A stretch of DNA of 64,000 nt, from positions 121,953,739 through 122,017,738 of the forward strand of contig NC_073305.1 of assembly GCF_027595985.1 (NCBI RefSeq), given 5' to 3'. Below are positions 1-10,435 of this stretch, piece by piece (positions within the stretch are counted from its first letter, which is position 1; each line of letters starts with the position of its first letter). This stretch comes from Sorex araneus. Taxonomy: Eukaryota; Chordata; Mammalia; Eulipotyphla; Soricidae. Below the pieces are notes generated by a model. The model did not search any database, was not told the origin of the DNA, and saw nothing but the letters and a program-made list of their open reading frames with translations. The position numbers were made by a program, and so were the translations under genes.

Positions 1-1670
1 CTAAACAATAACTATAATAAAGTTATACCTCTTTAAATCTTCAAGATAGTTTCATAAAATAAATTGCTAAGATGAATGAACACTCAATATCTCTCAACAT
101 ACTTCACTGCAACATCCTTTCTGTCTGTTGTGCTGATAATGCCTTGAACATTTTGATCTCTAAAACTTTTCCAAAGTTTCAGTCAAGATCGAAGATCATC
201 CTTTCTCCTTTATCTCTCTGGATAAAGACAGGAGACTCTCCTCTCTGGATAACTATTACACTTATTTATGTGGATGCTGTGGATTTTTTTATGTCAATGC
301 ATTTTAGGATGCTATCCTTAATTTATTCTCTCTGGACTATGTTTTATTAAACTAATTAAATTATATGCAGGTTAAAGTATACATATATTATGTAGATTTG
401 TGCTTTCTCAGTATAGTATCTGAACATTGTAATTGTTCATTAAACTTATGTTTACTATTATTTTGAGCTGGAATATAATCACATCACAATGATATAGTAT
501 TGATTCATATTCATAATTATTTTGGGGGGTTGTATTATTTCTTCCCAGAGAGAAAATAATTTCCTAAACTAGGCACTGTGTCATAATGATTTTCTTTTAA
601 TATAATGCTTTCTGTAGAGCAAGTGCCTAATTACTGCTTATTAGTTAATATATTCCTTTTATCAAAATGGGTTGAGTCATGGTACTGATGTCAGGATTAC
701 ATCCATAGGACCATACACACTTGAAGAATAAATAAAATATGGGTCAGAATGACTTGCACTGACTTTTATCAAGAACACTTGTCAGATTCACTATAAAATG
801 ATTCTGATTAAAACATGTAAAAAGGTAATTTTTTTGGTCAGTTCAGGCTGATACAACAAATTATTTGAGCAGCTTAAACAGCAGTTATTTCTCATAGTTC
901 TGAAGCTGGAAATTAGAAATTCTAAAGTTAGCACAGTCAGGTTCTGTGAGAGAGCTGTTCTGGTTAGAGATAGCTGAATCTTGCCCTCATCTTCAACTCT
1001 CTTAAAACAGGAATTACTTTTGAGAGGAAGTTGGGGGAAAAAAGATCATATGAGTATCTAATGAAACTTATGTCTCAGCCTTATCTCTCATATATTTGTA
1101 CATACTTTTGTCTCATTTTAATTCTGTTAACATCTGATAATCTGACTGTAACTCACTAACATCCCTTGTACTTACCATATGTTCTGTGATACTCAAAAGT
1201 TTTTAAAGGAGGTATACTGCACACCTCCAGAGATCACATGAGCTAGCAGGTCATGGTAGGGTGCAGGTGAAAGGTCATGCGAATCATTTTTTTGTAAAAG
1301 TCCAAGGTTAGACTACTCTGGGGTTTCTAGGCTAAGACTGGATTGGTCTAAACAAATTTCAAAAGGGGAGCAGGTAAATTTCAAGGATGATAGACATTTT
1401 TTTCCCTTTCCCTTCACCTTGTTTTTTCTGAGTACTATGGTTATATAACGTGGCCTCTGAAGCACTGTGAGACTCTACTGACACTGTGATGTGACACGAA
1501 GGAGATTGGATTTTATCTATGAGATGCTTAAGAGCTGGGCACTGGATATTTATCAAAAGAGTTATTATATCAGTAATTTACATATATGAAGCATAAAATT
1601 AGGGAGTTTAATTAAACCCTTAATACTATGACAAAAATAACAAGATCATAATAAATGAATTAGTTACAAG
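1..1670. other. AT-rich unique sequence, no feature seen
   Basis: I see no gene, young SINE or LINE here. Small ORFs are at chance length. Confidence 0.5.
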
Positions 1671-1744
1671 AATGCAGAGTAAAAAGTCAAGTTCTTGTGT
1701 TGCCACTTCGGGCTGGGGATGTGGCTCAGTGTAGAGCATTAGCC
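1671..1744 (+). repeat. ID-like tRNA-derived repeat, partial copy 1
   Basis: This stretch is nearly identical to 14424-14496, with two small differences. It starts aatgcagagtaaaaag and leads into a tRNA-Ala-like A box (tggctcagtgtagagc). It differs from the shrew SINE head seen elsewhere and more resembles an ID-type head. Similarity is lost at 1745. Confidence 0.6.
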
Positions 1745-3254
1745 AGTTACTCCTGGCATCATGGCACAGGCAACATCGTAACCGAGGTGAAGGTCTTTGA
1801 AAACCTGGCAGGTGGACAAAGTCATGGCTAGACCTTACGCTCAAACCTGGCCTTGATTTGTTTGTAGGAGGGTGGGGGCGGGCCACACCCAGAGGTGTTG
1901 TGGCGGGGGCTAGAACTGAGGTCCACAGTCTTCACCCCTGTACTTTCTCCAACCCCTGATTCTTTGCTTTCTACGTTTTCCCAAATCTCAGTATGCAGCC
2001 CCAGCACATCTCTCTGAGGGAATGAATCTTTGCCCAAATCTGGGTCTTGGGAAAGTAAGCACAGATCTGATACATTGGGGGTTATTGCTACCAGTCTCTG
2101 CATCCCCTTGATTATGCCATTTTCAGGTTTCCAAGTCCCCACGCTGAGAAAAGTTGTTAGTCCTTGCTAACAACTTCAATTACAGAGTAGCTTGAATCTG
2201 AGCTTTTCCTTATTTGTGTTTGTTATCAAATGTTTTCCCACCAGCTGAGAAGATGCAGGGACTTGAGGATTCCTTGACGGGACCTTTATTAGATCCTGAT
2301 TTTGCATAAGTATTGTTAGGAGCATTGTGACCACTCTGGATTATGCTACTAGAGTTTGAGAAGCAAGAATCTTTACAAACAGTTTTTTTTTTAATTTTCT
2401 ATATCTTGATTGGCACTATAGTTTTGAGACAAACGAATTTGCGCTGTTCTAATAAAGGTGATTTTTTTTCATGTCATTCCACAAAGCTAACTTGTTAGCA
2501 GATTGGTAAGACTAACTTTTTTTTTATTCCTGTCTTGATCAGAGGGATGGATAGAAGACTCACAGGTTGTGGATTTGTTTTATTTTTTATTTTTTTTCTA
2601 AGTTTGAAACTGCAATTCGGGTTATGATTTTTCAGGTCAGTTTCAGGTTCTCAAGTATGGGACAGATTCCTTGTCAGTCTGCTTTGGTTTCTTTGTGTCA
2701 CTGAGTGAGTGAAACCCTTAATAGCTGCTACTAAGGCACCCTCTCCAGTGTTTTGATTTAGTGCGTTATGGCCATAATTGGCTTCTAAGATTAATTTAAG
2801 GCCCATGCATTAAACTAATGATTCTCTGAGGCTCTCACTTGGAAGCTAGAGCTTTCTTTAGGCAGTTGAGTACTGTTACTGAACACAGGTTAAATTTCTA
2901 TAGTGAGTAGAGTCAGTTGACATTTGTTCTGGTCCTGCAACTTACTAGAAAAGAATGGGGCCTTTGGATACCTTGGGGGTTGGAGGCAGTCTGCTGCCAG
3001 GTGACTCACTTTTCCACTGACACCAACACAGCTGTCCTGCATGAACTGTTTTACTGCTGCCCATACACCGAGGACCAATTTCTTCAAAACAGCTTCTATC
3101 TTTGCCTTCACTTTCAGGAAGTAGGATTCTTTGGGGGGAACGGAAGCTAACCTGCCAAGAGCTCTGTGCTCTCAGATAAAGTTGGGTGTGGTGTGACTCA
3201 GGCAGTTTCTTGGCCACTGAGATGAAACAAATATAGCCATTTTCAAGGGTTTTA
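1745..3254. other. No recognisable gene or young repeat
   Basis: Overlapping short ORFs on both strands at 2890-3217 have no recognised product. No splice sites or family motifs convinced me, so nothing is called as an exon. Confidence 0.4.
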
Positions 3255-3345
3255 GTTTATTTTTGCTGTGCGGGGGATAGAACCTTCTGGCCTCACACAT
3301 GCAAGACAAGTTCTCCCCTGCCTGGAACGGTTTTATTTGTATACC
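3255..3345 (-). mobile_element. Diverged SINE head fragment
   Basis: The reversed B-box region (ggggatagaacc) and a catgcaagac segment resemble the SOR-type SINE head in reverse. The copy is short and degenerate. Confidence 0.4.
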
Positions 3346-3503
3346 TTGTTGACACCTGGTAGTGCTCAGGGTTTACTCTTGGCTCTTTACTCAGGGATCA
3401 CACCTGGCAGTGATCGTAGACCATATGTGGTGCTAGGGATCAAACCCGGATCAACCACCGCTAAGGCATGCAACTTACCTGCTATACTATCTCTCCTGGC
3501 CCA
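3346..3503 (-). mobile_element. SOR-type SINE, old copy
   Basis: The reversed SINE order is present: gtgctcagggtttactcttggc, then ccatatgtggtgctagg, then a decayed B box, ending tctctcctggccc. It is clearly diverged from the young copies. Confidence 0.7.
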
Positions 3504-3717
3504 GATAGGGCCTTTAAAACCTCATCAAGGTAAACTGTGTGGCCTTACCTAATATGACTTGTCTTTATGTGAGGAAATACGATATGTGCATACGGATGGA
3601 CTATGAAAGGAAGGCAGATATCTGTAGGCTAAGGAGAGAGGAGGTCTCCCTTGGAAGAAACCAAGCCTGCTGACAGTAATCATATTTCAGCTTGAGCCAG
3701 CCAGTTTGTCATATTTT

Positions 3718-3945
3718 AAAATTAATTTTTATTAAAAACACTGATTTACAAAGTTGTTCATTGTACAGTTTTTCAAGCATTTATTGTTCCAATACCACCA
3801 GTGTGACCAGTGTGACTTCCCTCCACCAATATCCCTAGTTTCCCTCCCAATCCCAACCTGACCCCTTAGGCACATAACAAATTTACTATATATTGCTTAG
3901 TCCAACAAAACTTTAAGAAATGGCAAGTAGAATGATCAGAAAATA
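3718..3945 (-). mobile_element. L1 3' end fragment, old
   Basis: The T-rich start followed by gatttacaaagttgttc and a C-rich ccctccaccaatatcc segment matches the reversed 3' UTR of the L1 copies elsewhere in this window. Confidence 0.6.
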
Positions 3946-4214
3946 AATCAGTAAGAGCCAATGACTACTATATGATTTTGACCAATGTAAATCAGAAAAC
4001 TAGTACAGTATAATAAAATGCCTATTCTCATTTACATATAAGTTTTCAACTCTGAAATCTAAAGTATATTAAATTTTATTTTATACTTGGATATCATATA
4101 ATAATCACGTGTCATCTGTCATTAATAAAACGTTTAAGGCAATTCTATATTAAGTATATTTTGAAATTTACATGGAATAGGTAAAACCTACATATGTAAA
4201 ATTTCTCCTACACT

Positions 4215-4345
4215 TCATATAAATGCGGGTTTACAAAGTTGTTTATGATGGTTTGTTAAAGGGGTTCAGTATTCCAACACTCATTTCGGCACAATTACAC
4301 CTTCCCTCCACCATTGTCTCCAGTTTTCCGAACCACCCCATAAGC
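4215..4345 (-). mobile_element. L1 3' end fragment, old
   Basis: This is a second reversed L1 3' UTR piece (tttacaaagttgtttatg, then ccttccctccaccattg). It may be a parallel copy of the one at 3718-3945. Confidence 0.55.
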
Positions 4346-4371
4346 TTGCTCCCACAGCAAGCAATCAATAA

Positions 4372-4618
4372 TTTAGACTAGAGCACAACGGGTGGGGTAT
4401 TTGCCTTGCATGCAGCCGACACAGGTTAGATTCCTTCGTCCCTCTCTGAGAGCCCAGCAAGCTACCAAGAGTATCCGCCCACAGGGCAGATCCTGGCAAG
4501 CTACCTGTGGCATATCCCATATGCCAAAAACAGTAACAACAAGTCTCACAATGGAGACATTACTGGTGCCCACTCGAGCGAATTGATGAACAATGGGACA
4601 ACAGTGACACTGACAGTG
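4372..4618 (+). mobile_element. RTE-tailed SINE
   Basis: A tRNA-like head (gagcacaacgggtggggt, gcatgcagccgac) is followed by the gagagcccagcaagctacc body, the ccaaaaacagtaacaac segment and the RTE-like tail (ggagacattactggtgccc). It ends in an acagtgac-type short repeat, not poly(A). Confidence 0.85.
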
Positions 4619-4640
4619 TCATTTTATATATTTATCAGTG

Positions 4641-4893
4641 GGCTAGACTGTAGCACAGTGGTTGGGCATTCGCCTTTCACGCAGCTGACATGGGTTAGAT
4701 TCCTCCATCCCTCTCTGAAAGCTTGGCAAGCTACTGAGAGTATCAAGCCTGTGCGGCAGAGCCTGGCAAGCTACCTGTGCATATTGGATATGCCAAAAAC
4801 AGTAACAATAAGTCTCTCAATGAGAGATGTTACTGGTGCTCGCTCGGAAAAAATCGATGAGCAAGGGGATGACAGTGACAGTGACAGTGATTT
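4641..4893 (+). mobile_element. RTE-tailed SINE
   Basis: The copy has a full head, body and tail and ends in a clear acagtgacagtgacagtg repeat. It follows the previous RTE-tailed SINE by about 20 bp in the same orientation. Confidence 0.88.
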
Positions 4894-5028
4894 TATAGAC
4901 TCTGCATCTTGGCCACTGATGGGATTATATGATGGGATTACATAGTCTAGCCCACTGATGTACCTAAAGCAGCACTCATGTGTTTGGTTTTAACATACTT
5001 ATTTGTATTCTTTTATATACATTCTTTG

Positions 5029-5302
5029 TCCCTCTCAGAGAGCCTGGCAAACTACTGAGAGTATCCTGCCTGCATGGAGGAGCCTGGCAAGCTCCCCATG
5101 GCATATTCGATACGCCCAAAACAGTAACAATAATGGGTCTCATTCCCCTGACCCCAAAAGAGCCTCCAATAAGCACCTTTGGGAAGGACAAGTAAGGACA
5201 GCTGCTAAAATCTTAGGGCTGGGACAAATGGAGACATTACTTGTACCCTCTCAAGCAAATCGATGAACAACAGGATGACAGTGATACAGTGATATTCATT
5301 TA
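5029..5302 (+). mobile_element. Long headless RTE-related SINE variant
   Basis: The tRNA-like head is absent. The copy starts at gtccctctcagagagcctgg and carries an extra internal block of about 90 bp (cattcccctgaccccaaaag to aatcttagggctgggac) before the RTE-like tail. The same internal block is at 17812-18030 and, decayed, at 41636-41890. Confidence 0.75.
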
Positions 5303-5570
5303 TATTGCTTGTTAATAATTTTGCTAGCAGAATGACCAAAAATGTTTCCTTAGAAGAAAATTAGTGTAAATTATTGTATCTCTCCCAAGTCCCTGTATGT
5401 GAGCCTACTAAGATATTGTTACAGTTTAAGCATTCTGTGTTTGTTAATCAAGATTAGTTGCTGTCTATATTACATCCCATCCAATCTGGTGTGTGCTACT
5501 ACTGGTTATTAGTGCTATAGAGGTTGAGATGTCTCATAGTCATGCTCTCCAGGAAGTCCAGAATTTTTTA

Positions 5571-5750
5571 GTTTAGTTTTTCTTTTGCTTTTTGGGTCAC
5601 ATCCAGCAATGCTCAGGGGTTACTCCTGGCTTTGCACTCAGGAATCACTCCTGGCGGTGCTTGGGGAACCATATGGGATGCTGGGGATTGAACCTGGGTT
5701 GGCTGCATGCCAGGCAAATGCCCTACCTGCTATACTATTGCTCCAGCCCC
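5571..5750 (-). mobile_element. SOR-type poly(A) SINE with target duplication
   Basis: A reversed young SINE (ttttgggtcacatcc to tgctccagcccc) is flanked by the target duplication aagtccagaattttt at 5554-5568 and 5751-5765. Confidence 0.93.
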
Positions 5751-5766
5751 AAGTCCAGAATTTTTA

Positions 5767-6685
5767 GGGGGTTGTCCATCTGGAGTTAAATTTATAACTG
5801 GTGGTGGCTTTGGGGGTGAATGTGACTGCCAGGGCTTTCAGAAGTTCTGGGAAATTTCTTGACTCCCAGAAAAGCCTAGAGATTTGTCACAAAACCCACT
5901 TAAATGATTTTTTTCATCAGATTAATATCTAGGTGAAACTTAGTCCCAAGACAATGGAGTCTGGAGGGCGGCACGGCAACAATTTTGGAATGTGGGAGAA
6001 TTGGCTGCTGGGGCTCTGTTTGGGTAGACACTGGGCTGACTCATGTGCCACTCCAGGGTGCCCCTGATATCTTAGCTATTCATGGGTTTCCAGAAAAATA
6101 TTCCAGCTTGTTGATCTTTCAAAATTTATGAATCTCTGATGCAGGGTTGGTAGATAAGCTTACATGGCAACAGCATAGGACGTCAGTTTGTCATTTTGTT
6201 ACACAGACATACCAATCTTATCAACCTAGTGGGGTTTTCTCTGTACTGCTATTCATTACATATGCCAAGATAGCATTTTTACTGCCTTCATAATCTTTTA
6301 ATATCTACTAAGAGGGCAGTTGCTGTATTTTTTTTTACAGAATTTGGTGGTAATTTTAGATGTATATTTATCAGAGCTAGTATCACAAACCAGGCCTTGT
6401 GCCAAGCATCTAAATAGGAGACCTGGAGAGTTAGTTACATGCAAGGTCTCTAAGCTAGGAAGTAGGGGTTCTCACCTCTATGCCATGCTATTTCATTTGC
6501 TTTTGTTTCCCCACAGCTGAATGTAGACTCACTTTTTTATCATTTTTAAAGAGGAATTCAAATAAAACTCTTCATTTGTAAAAAAATAAGCTGTATTTAG
6601 TCTACTGAGACACAATTTAAAAAGTTACTGAAGTAAAGGAACTAAAACCAAATCCAAAGTAAAAGCACCACTTGATATATTTTTA
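5767..6685. other. No feature seen
   Basis: This is single-copy-looking sequence with no coding or repeat signal that I can support. Confidence 0.4.
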
Positions 6686-6845
6686 AATTATTTTATTTTT
6701 GTGCCACATCTAGTGGGGCTCAGGGTTTACTTCTGGCTCTGGACTCAGGGATCACTCTTGGCAGTTCATGTACTATATGGGATGCCGGGGCTCAAAACCA
6801 GGTTGGCCATGTGCAAGCAAGTGCCTACCGACTGTAGGACCCCTA
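6686..6845 (-). mobile_element. SOR-type SINE, old copy
   Basis: The reversed SINE landmarks gtgccacatctag, ctcagggatcactcttggc and tatatgggatgccgggg are present but diverged. Confidence 0.7.
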
Positions 6846-6884
6846 AAATTAAGCAATATAAGAACAAAGAAATGACTCAAAAGA

Positions 6885-6985
6885 CTGGAGTCCATGCTTT
6901 GCATGGTAGAGTCATGAATTTGATCCCTGGGATTACATAGTGTCCTAAGCACTGCAGAGAGTGACCCCCAATAACCACCAACTGT
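6885..6985 (+). mobile_element. Old SINE fragment
   Basis: A decayed forward head and body (gactggagtccatgctttgc, tttgatccctggg) is followed by a gtgacccccaataacc-like end. Confidence 0.5.
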
Positions 6986-7027
6986 GACTCAAACTACCCT
7001 CACCCCCACAAACAAAAAGCTACATAC

Positions 7028-7146
7028 TGGGATGGAGAGATTATATAGGGCATTTTCCTTGCATGCAGCTGACCAGATTTAATCTCCGACACCACATAAG
7101 TGATCCCTGAGCTCAGAGCCCCAGTGGTTGTGACCCCAAAAGGAAA
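7028..7146 (+). mobile_element. Old SINE, internally deleted
   Basis: The forward copy reads tgggatggagagattatata through ccttgcatgcagctgacc and ends ttgtgaccccaaaagg. Confidence 0.6.
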
Positions 7147-7190
7147 CAAGCCATATAGTAAGTTCAAATAACTTAAATTTTATTAAACAG

Positions 7191-7350
7191 GGACTGGAGC
7201 GATAGCACAGCGGGTAGGCGCTGTTTGCCTTGCATGCTGCAGACCCGGCTTCGATTCCCAGCATCCCATATGGTCCCCCGAGCACCACCAGGAGTAATTC
7301 CTGAGCATCGCCGGGTGTGACCCAAAAAGCAACAAAAAAACCCAAAAAAA
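7191..7350 (+). mobile_element. SOR-type poly(A) SINE
   Basis: The young forward copy has an intact A box (atagcacagcgggtagg), a B box (gcttcgattccc) and an A-rich end (gacccaaaaagcaacaaaaa). Confidence 0.9.
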
Positions 7351-7359
7351 TTACTAAAC

Positions 7360-7452
7360 AAGGCCAGAGAGATGGTACAGCGGATACGGTGCATACCTTG
7401 CACTATTACAGTCCCAATACAAAGCAACCAAAATATGCAAAACAAAAAAAAT
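7360..7452 (+). mobile_element. Old SINE fragment
   Basis: The forward start ggccagagagatggtacagcgg is followed by a short decayed body and an A-rich end. It is the fourth same-orientation SINE piece in a row from 6885. Confidence 0.5.
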
Positions 7453-7776
7453 GCAAGACTAAATTATGATGCACTCATAACAGCACCACAGCAACTTAAA
7501 ACATTGGTAAATCTAACAATTTCATGTATTTCAGTTGGAGTATATTAATCCCTGAGGAGAATACAGCCAGGGCTTCTGTAATATTGTCATGGTTCCTTTT
7601 CTTCTCTGCATGTTGGCTAAATGGATGTATTCTCTTCTGGTTCAGTCTTTCTCACATTTTTGGATTTGCATGTTTTTTGAATAATATGCATCAACAAAAA
7701 TGTTTTCACTAAAACAAAGTGAGTGATGGAAAGCTATTTGAAGGTAATAAGCTTATTATATCTCTTATTTATGGTT

Positions 7777-7885
7777 TGGGGCCACACCCAACAATGCGTA
7801 AGTGCTATTCCTGGCTTGGTGCTCAGGGAGGTGCTGGGGATCAGATCCAACTCTTTTTAGGTACAAGGCAGTGTGTCTTTGGCCT
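7777..7885 (-). mobile_element. Old SINE fragment
   Basis: A reversed decayed copy (ggggccacacccaacaatgc, ggtgctggggatcagatcc) ends in ggcctctc. Confidence 0.6.
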
Positions 7886-8615
7886 CTCAGTTTATAGGTA
7901 AGGAAAATAATGTACAATGAACTTAAATATCTTTTCTATCATACAAGTAAATGGCAGAATCAAAATCTGTACCCAAGTAGCGTATGTTCTGAGTTTATAT
8001 TGTCAACTATTAATATAAACGTAGCTTGCATTCTGAGTTTAAATTGTCCCTAGTGTCAAAGGACAGTCTGGATAGCCTAGGCCTTTCTTCCAACCCACCC
8101 TCCTTGCCAGTTCTTACACCAGACACCCAAAGGCTCTTGGGAACGGGTTGGAACCAGGTCACTTAAAAGTATAAACTGCTTGGGGCTTGGAGAGGTTTTC
8201 CAGCGAGAGAGCTCACTGAAAGACCTTTCACCTGGAAGAGGCAGATGCACAAGGGTAAGGAGAATAGTAGGAGCACCCGCAGCTAGCAGGAAGCCTGCTG
8301 CCTCTCAGGCTAGAAATGAAGGGTTTCCCCAGCTTCTGGGTAGAGAGCAGCTCAAGAAAGATTTGCCTTAAGAGAAAGGTGCCTTTCCCTCGCCGCCGCT
8401 GCAACCTTCCACTAGCCAATTAACAGACAGTTAATGTAAATTAACAGGGGAAATTTCATTCTTTTAGGATTCAGAGTTTTCTTTGCAAAGGTAGAAGGGA
8501 ACACCTAACAATGCACACCATTTTATCGGAAGCTTCCAGGGTAGAAGCGGGACCTAGAAAAACAAGAAAAGGATTATTTCCACTTGCCTACTACTCTCCC
8601 CGACCTGAGATGCCT
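7886..8615. other. KHDC3L 3' flank, nothing else recognised
   Basis: This lies downstream of the KHDC3L coding end on the minus strand and probably includes its 3' UTR. I found no clear AATAAA on the minus strand close to the stop, so the transcript end is not placed. Short ORFs on both strands near 8180-8419 match nothing I know. Confidence 0.35.
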
Positions 8616-8639
8616 TTAGGATCCGATAACCCGGCTCAG

Positions 8640-9074
8640 GGAAGCGCTGTCGGGGGAGTTCTGGGTCGCAGCCTCCCCGAGCACTTCGGGGAAGCGCTGG
8701 GTCCCCTTCTCCTGGAGCGCGTCGGGGGAGCGCTAGATCGCCCGCTCCCGGAGCGCGTCTGGGGAACGCTGGATCGCCGCCTCCCGGAGCGCGTCGGGGG
8801 AGCGCTGGGTCCCGGCCTCCCGGAGCGAGAAGGGGGAGCGCTGGATCGCCGCCTCCTGGAGGGAGTAGGGGGAGCGCTGGGTCCCGGCCTCCCGCAGCGG
8901 GTCGGGGGAGCACTGGGTCGCCGCTTCGCGGAGCTCGTCGGGGGATCGCTGGATCGCCGCCTCCCGGAGCCCGTCGGGGGAGCACTGGGTCGCTGCTTCG
9001 CGAAGTGAGTCCGGAGAGCGCTGGGTCGCAGCCTCCCGGAGCGCGTCGGGGGAGCGCTGGGTCCCGGCCTCGCG
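8640..9074 (-). repeat. 36-bp coding minisatellite in KHDC3L exon 3
   Basis: About twelve GC-rich units of 36 bp sit head to tail, each with a core like gggggagcgctgg on the plus strand. On the minus strand they encode 12-residue repeats with GTQ, ATQ or AIQ at the same position. About nine units lie before the in-frame TAG at 8733-8735, and about three more remain open to a TAA at 8616-8618. Long antisense ORFs here are a by-product of the 3n period. Confidence 0.9.
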
Positions 9075-10093
9075 GAAGCGGTTGGTGGAGCGCCTGGCCC
9101 CGGTCTCTTGGACAAGCGTCTTCTGGGACCCTGAAAGATTAGTGGATACTCCGTAAAGGGTGTTGCCCGTCCCAGCCGAACCGTGGGGGCGGGGGGGGGG
9201 CGGAATCTTGAGCACATGGAAGTGCGTGTCAATCCATTGAGAAAACAAAATCTCTCTCCCAAAGATAGTGAAGATTCTGCTGACCGAGAAGCCGAGACGC
9301 ATCTGGGCTAGGCCCTCCCCCCCAGAACCCAGGAGGCTTTTCCCGGCCACCCCTTCACCACTCCCTGCAGCTTACTTTTTTGTTTTTAGGGGTCACACCT
9401 AGCAATACACAGGGGTCACTCCTGGCTCACGCACTCAGGAATCACCCCTGGCGGTGCTCAGGGAACCATATGGGATGCTGGGATTTGAACCCGGGTCGAC
9501 CACGTGCAAGGCAAACGCCCTACCCGCTGTGCTATCACTCCAGCCCCCCTGCAGCTTACTTTGAGCCCGGAGTTGGTGGTGACAGTCAGCCAAGTTCCAG
9601 ATCATCTTGGACACGTCCAGCTGGTAGTAAGGACGACCGAATATCAGAATTTCAGCCTTGCCCGCGGGATCCCACCGGTTCACATGGAGGAGGGTCTGGG
9701 ACGTACACACGACATGAGGGATGTACTTTCCACCCCGGCCTGCCTGGGAAACAAGAGAGGCAGTAAGGGGCTGGGGCTGGAGACGGAAAGGAGCCAGGGG
9801 TGGGGTGCACTGGGGTAGCGCCCCCTGGACCTGCTGTGCTGGGAAGCTTCTATGCAGGCGAGGGGGAGGGAGGAAACATCAGGGCTGAGGCTGCATTTTC
9901 CACCCCTCCCAGGCGGCCACACACCGAAGATCGCCTCCACCATCCACCCCTCCAGGTGAACTGCCTTCGGACTCTTCAAGTAGTCAGAGAGAAACCAGTC
10001 GGGCTTCTTGGTGAGGTTGCCATGCACTTCGAAGAACGCGCCCTCTCGCTGCTCCAGCTGCACAAGCGTGGGGAACTGCGAGCTAGTAGCCAT
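8733..10093 (-). CDS. KHDC3L: KHDC3L (FILIA/ECAT1) orthologue, three exons
   Basis: Exons read on the minus strand are 10093-9925, 9739-9560 and 9130-8733, all joined in phase 1, giving about 248 residues (human about 217 as I recall). The start ATG at 10093 has A at -3 and G at +4. Residues about 1-56 contain FPTLVQLEQ. Exon 2 starts with the GRGG loop of an atypical KH fold (residues 57-60) and carries IPHV, HVNRWDP and ILIFGRPYYQ, the pattern of KHDC3L in the KHDC1/DPPA5/OOEP family. Exon 3 encodes 12-residue repeats of REAGTQRSPDAL type, like the human EAGTQRS repeats. Splice sites are CG|GTGTGT, cag|GCC, A|GTAAGC and ctttcag|GG. The family protein acts in the oocyte subcortical maternal complex and in genome stability of early embryos. 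The frame ends at a TAG (8733-8735) inside the repeat array. Identity rests on recalled family sequence; the weak first donor and the true C-terminus are the uncertain parts. Confidence 0.85.
9378..9546 (-). mobile_element. SOR-type SINE in KHDC3L intron 2
   Basis: A young SINE in plus-strand reverse order (ttttaggggtcacacc to tatcactccagccc) is flanked by the 15-bp duplication ccctgcagcttactt at 9363-9377 and 9547-9561. The duplicated target contains the exon 2 splice donor (complement GTAAGC). Confidence 0.95.
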
Positions 10094-10435
10094 GATCCCG
10101 CTAACCAGAAGCTGGGAGCCCAGTTATCGCGGTGGCTGGGCCTGAGCCTTATTTCAAGGTCTTTTCGGCAAAGCCCCTCCCAGCTTGCGTGCTTCTTATT
10201 GGATACCAGCCATTTCCTCCACCCCCTACTTCCCCACCTCGCCAGCGGGCACAGCTGATTCCTGGCGAACCATTGGGGCTTGCCCTTTTGCAGCAGTGCA
10301 GTAGGTAGAGGAGAAGCAGGAGGGAGAGGCGGAGCCTTGCGCTGGAAGCTCCAGCTGGGAGTGATAGAGAACTATCAAGGACATCAGGAGAGAAAGAGCT
10401 CCAAAAATTAAGACAGAAACTGCCATAGAAGTCAT
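10094..10435 (-). promoter_or_regulatory. KHDC3L 5' flank, putative promoter
   Basis: This is the sequence directly upstream of the KHDC3L start codon. It is richer in G+C than the surroundings and holds a CCAAT box on the minus strand (complement of attgg near 10198-10202) and a CAGCTG E-box near 10252. No strong TATA box is seen. E-boxes are the kind of site used by oocyte factors such as FIGLA, but use here is inference. The transcription start is not determined. Confidence 0.4.

Noticed and set aside
2890..3217. Overlapping ORFs on both strands, considered as exons of a neighbouring maternal gene
   Set aside because: No KH loop, helicase motif or convincing splice sites were found.
7191..7260. 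tRNA genes at SINE heads throughout the window
   Set aside because: The tRNA-like heads have A and B boxes but no complete cloverleaf and always continue into SINE bodies.
8640..9074. Possible CRISPR-like array
   Set aside because: Units are contiguous with no spacers, in a mammalian coding exon.
8511..9262. Long antisense and alternative-frame ORFs across the GC-rich repeat (8511-9008 plus, 8554-8985 and 8636-9262 minus)
   Set aside because: The 36-bp period keeps every frame open. Only the frame 8733-9130 joins the KHDC3L exons and encodes EAGTQRS-type repeats.
9140..9350. Extension of KHDC3L exon 3 upstream in the same open frame
   Set aside because: The acceptor ctttcag|GG at 9130 fits the phase and the family junction. 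The upstream sequence lacks family similarity and contains a G-run.
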